From NCBI GenBank assembly GCA_963836375.1, contig CAWIJK010000004.1, forward strand, positions 620,001 to 684,000: a stretch of 64,000 nucleotides of DNA, read 5' to 3'. Both the position numbers and the translations under genes were made by a program. Below the pieces are notes generated by a model that did no database searches, was not told where the DNA came from, and saw only the letters and a program-made list of their open reading frames with translations. This DNA comes from CAWIJK01 sp963836375 (GTDB lineage Bacteria > Actinomycetota > Acidimicrobiia > Acidimicrobiales > RAAP-2). Numbering within the stretch: position 1 is the first letter of the stretch; each line of letters opens with the position of its first letter. Positions 63,843-64,000 of the stretch are shown here, piece by piece.

Positions 63843-64000
63843 GCTGGTCCTCTCCTCGTGCTGTGTCGTCTCGCGCTGGTGCTTGGGGTGATGGTCGTGC
63901 CGCACGGGGGCGGCCGAGGACGTCAGTCCTAGCGGCCAGCCGGGCCCCGGGGCCAGTCGGCCGGCGGGCTCAGACCCCGAGTGTCTCCTCGCGCCGGTCG

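Overview
The window is very GC-rich (roughly 70 % by eye) and most genes use GTG or ATG starts with GGAGG-type ribosome binding sites. Two WhiB proteins, a UPF0182 membrane protein, a DUF2342-type zincin, a DivIVA-like protein, a YlbL-type Lon/PDZ protease and a mycobacterial-type malate dehydrogenase point to Actinobacteria. The mreB gene and the secreted proteins ending in 'GSLPGLGV' repeats suggest class Acidimicrobiia; the class-level placement is inference.

Layout. (1) 1-9.4 kb: a decayed 3' fragment of a surface-protein gene, then a giant secreted S53 (sedolisin-type) protease with 24 IPT/TIG domains and a C-terminal propeller-like module. (2) 9.5-24 kb: an accessory and regulatory zone with a cyclase/AAA/TPR regulator, an aminotransferase-SCP2 fusion with a TetR gene and an SDR gene behind a palindromic operator, an epimerase/TetR divergon with paired operators, a GGDEF cyclase, an HSL esterase, an ArsR/SRPBCC pair, a YdeI protein, a MarR/VOC divergon and initiator tRNA-Met. 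(3) 24.4-26.6 kb: a second secreted protein (YVTN propeller, PKD, same C-terminal module). (4) 26.6-41.9 kb: envelope and quality-control genes (serine hydrolase, UPF0182, DivIVA-like protein, YlbL protease, HEAT-repeat protein, MreB, a protease-dead HtrA paralogue, a zincin, an active HtrA). (5) 41.9-47.1 kb: two whiB genes around a formiminotransferase gene, and a MoxR ATPase/VWA pair. (6) 47.3-54.4 kb: sdhCAB, an SCP2 protein, a thioesterase, a GNAT/FAD-oxidase pair. (7) 54.5-63.9 kb: a long minus-strand run of central metabolism, sucC-sucD-purN-purH-folD(cupin)-metF-icd-mdh, which joins the TCA cycle to one-carbon and purine metabolism.

Most notable points: a DivIVA-type coiled-coil protein whose C-terminus looks like a phage minor-head (SPP1 gp7 / Mu F) domain; FolD fused to a mannose-isomerase-type cupin; a class III aminotransferase fused to SCP2; an HtrA paralogue without its catalytic His and Ser; and clear inverted- or direct-repeat operators beside three regulator genes. 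Several otherwise perfect genes (mdh, icd, an SDR, a TetR, probably moxR) are broken by single-base indels. This fits consensus errors better than gene decay, so frames there should be treated with caution. All functions are read from motifs; no database search was run.
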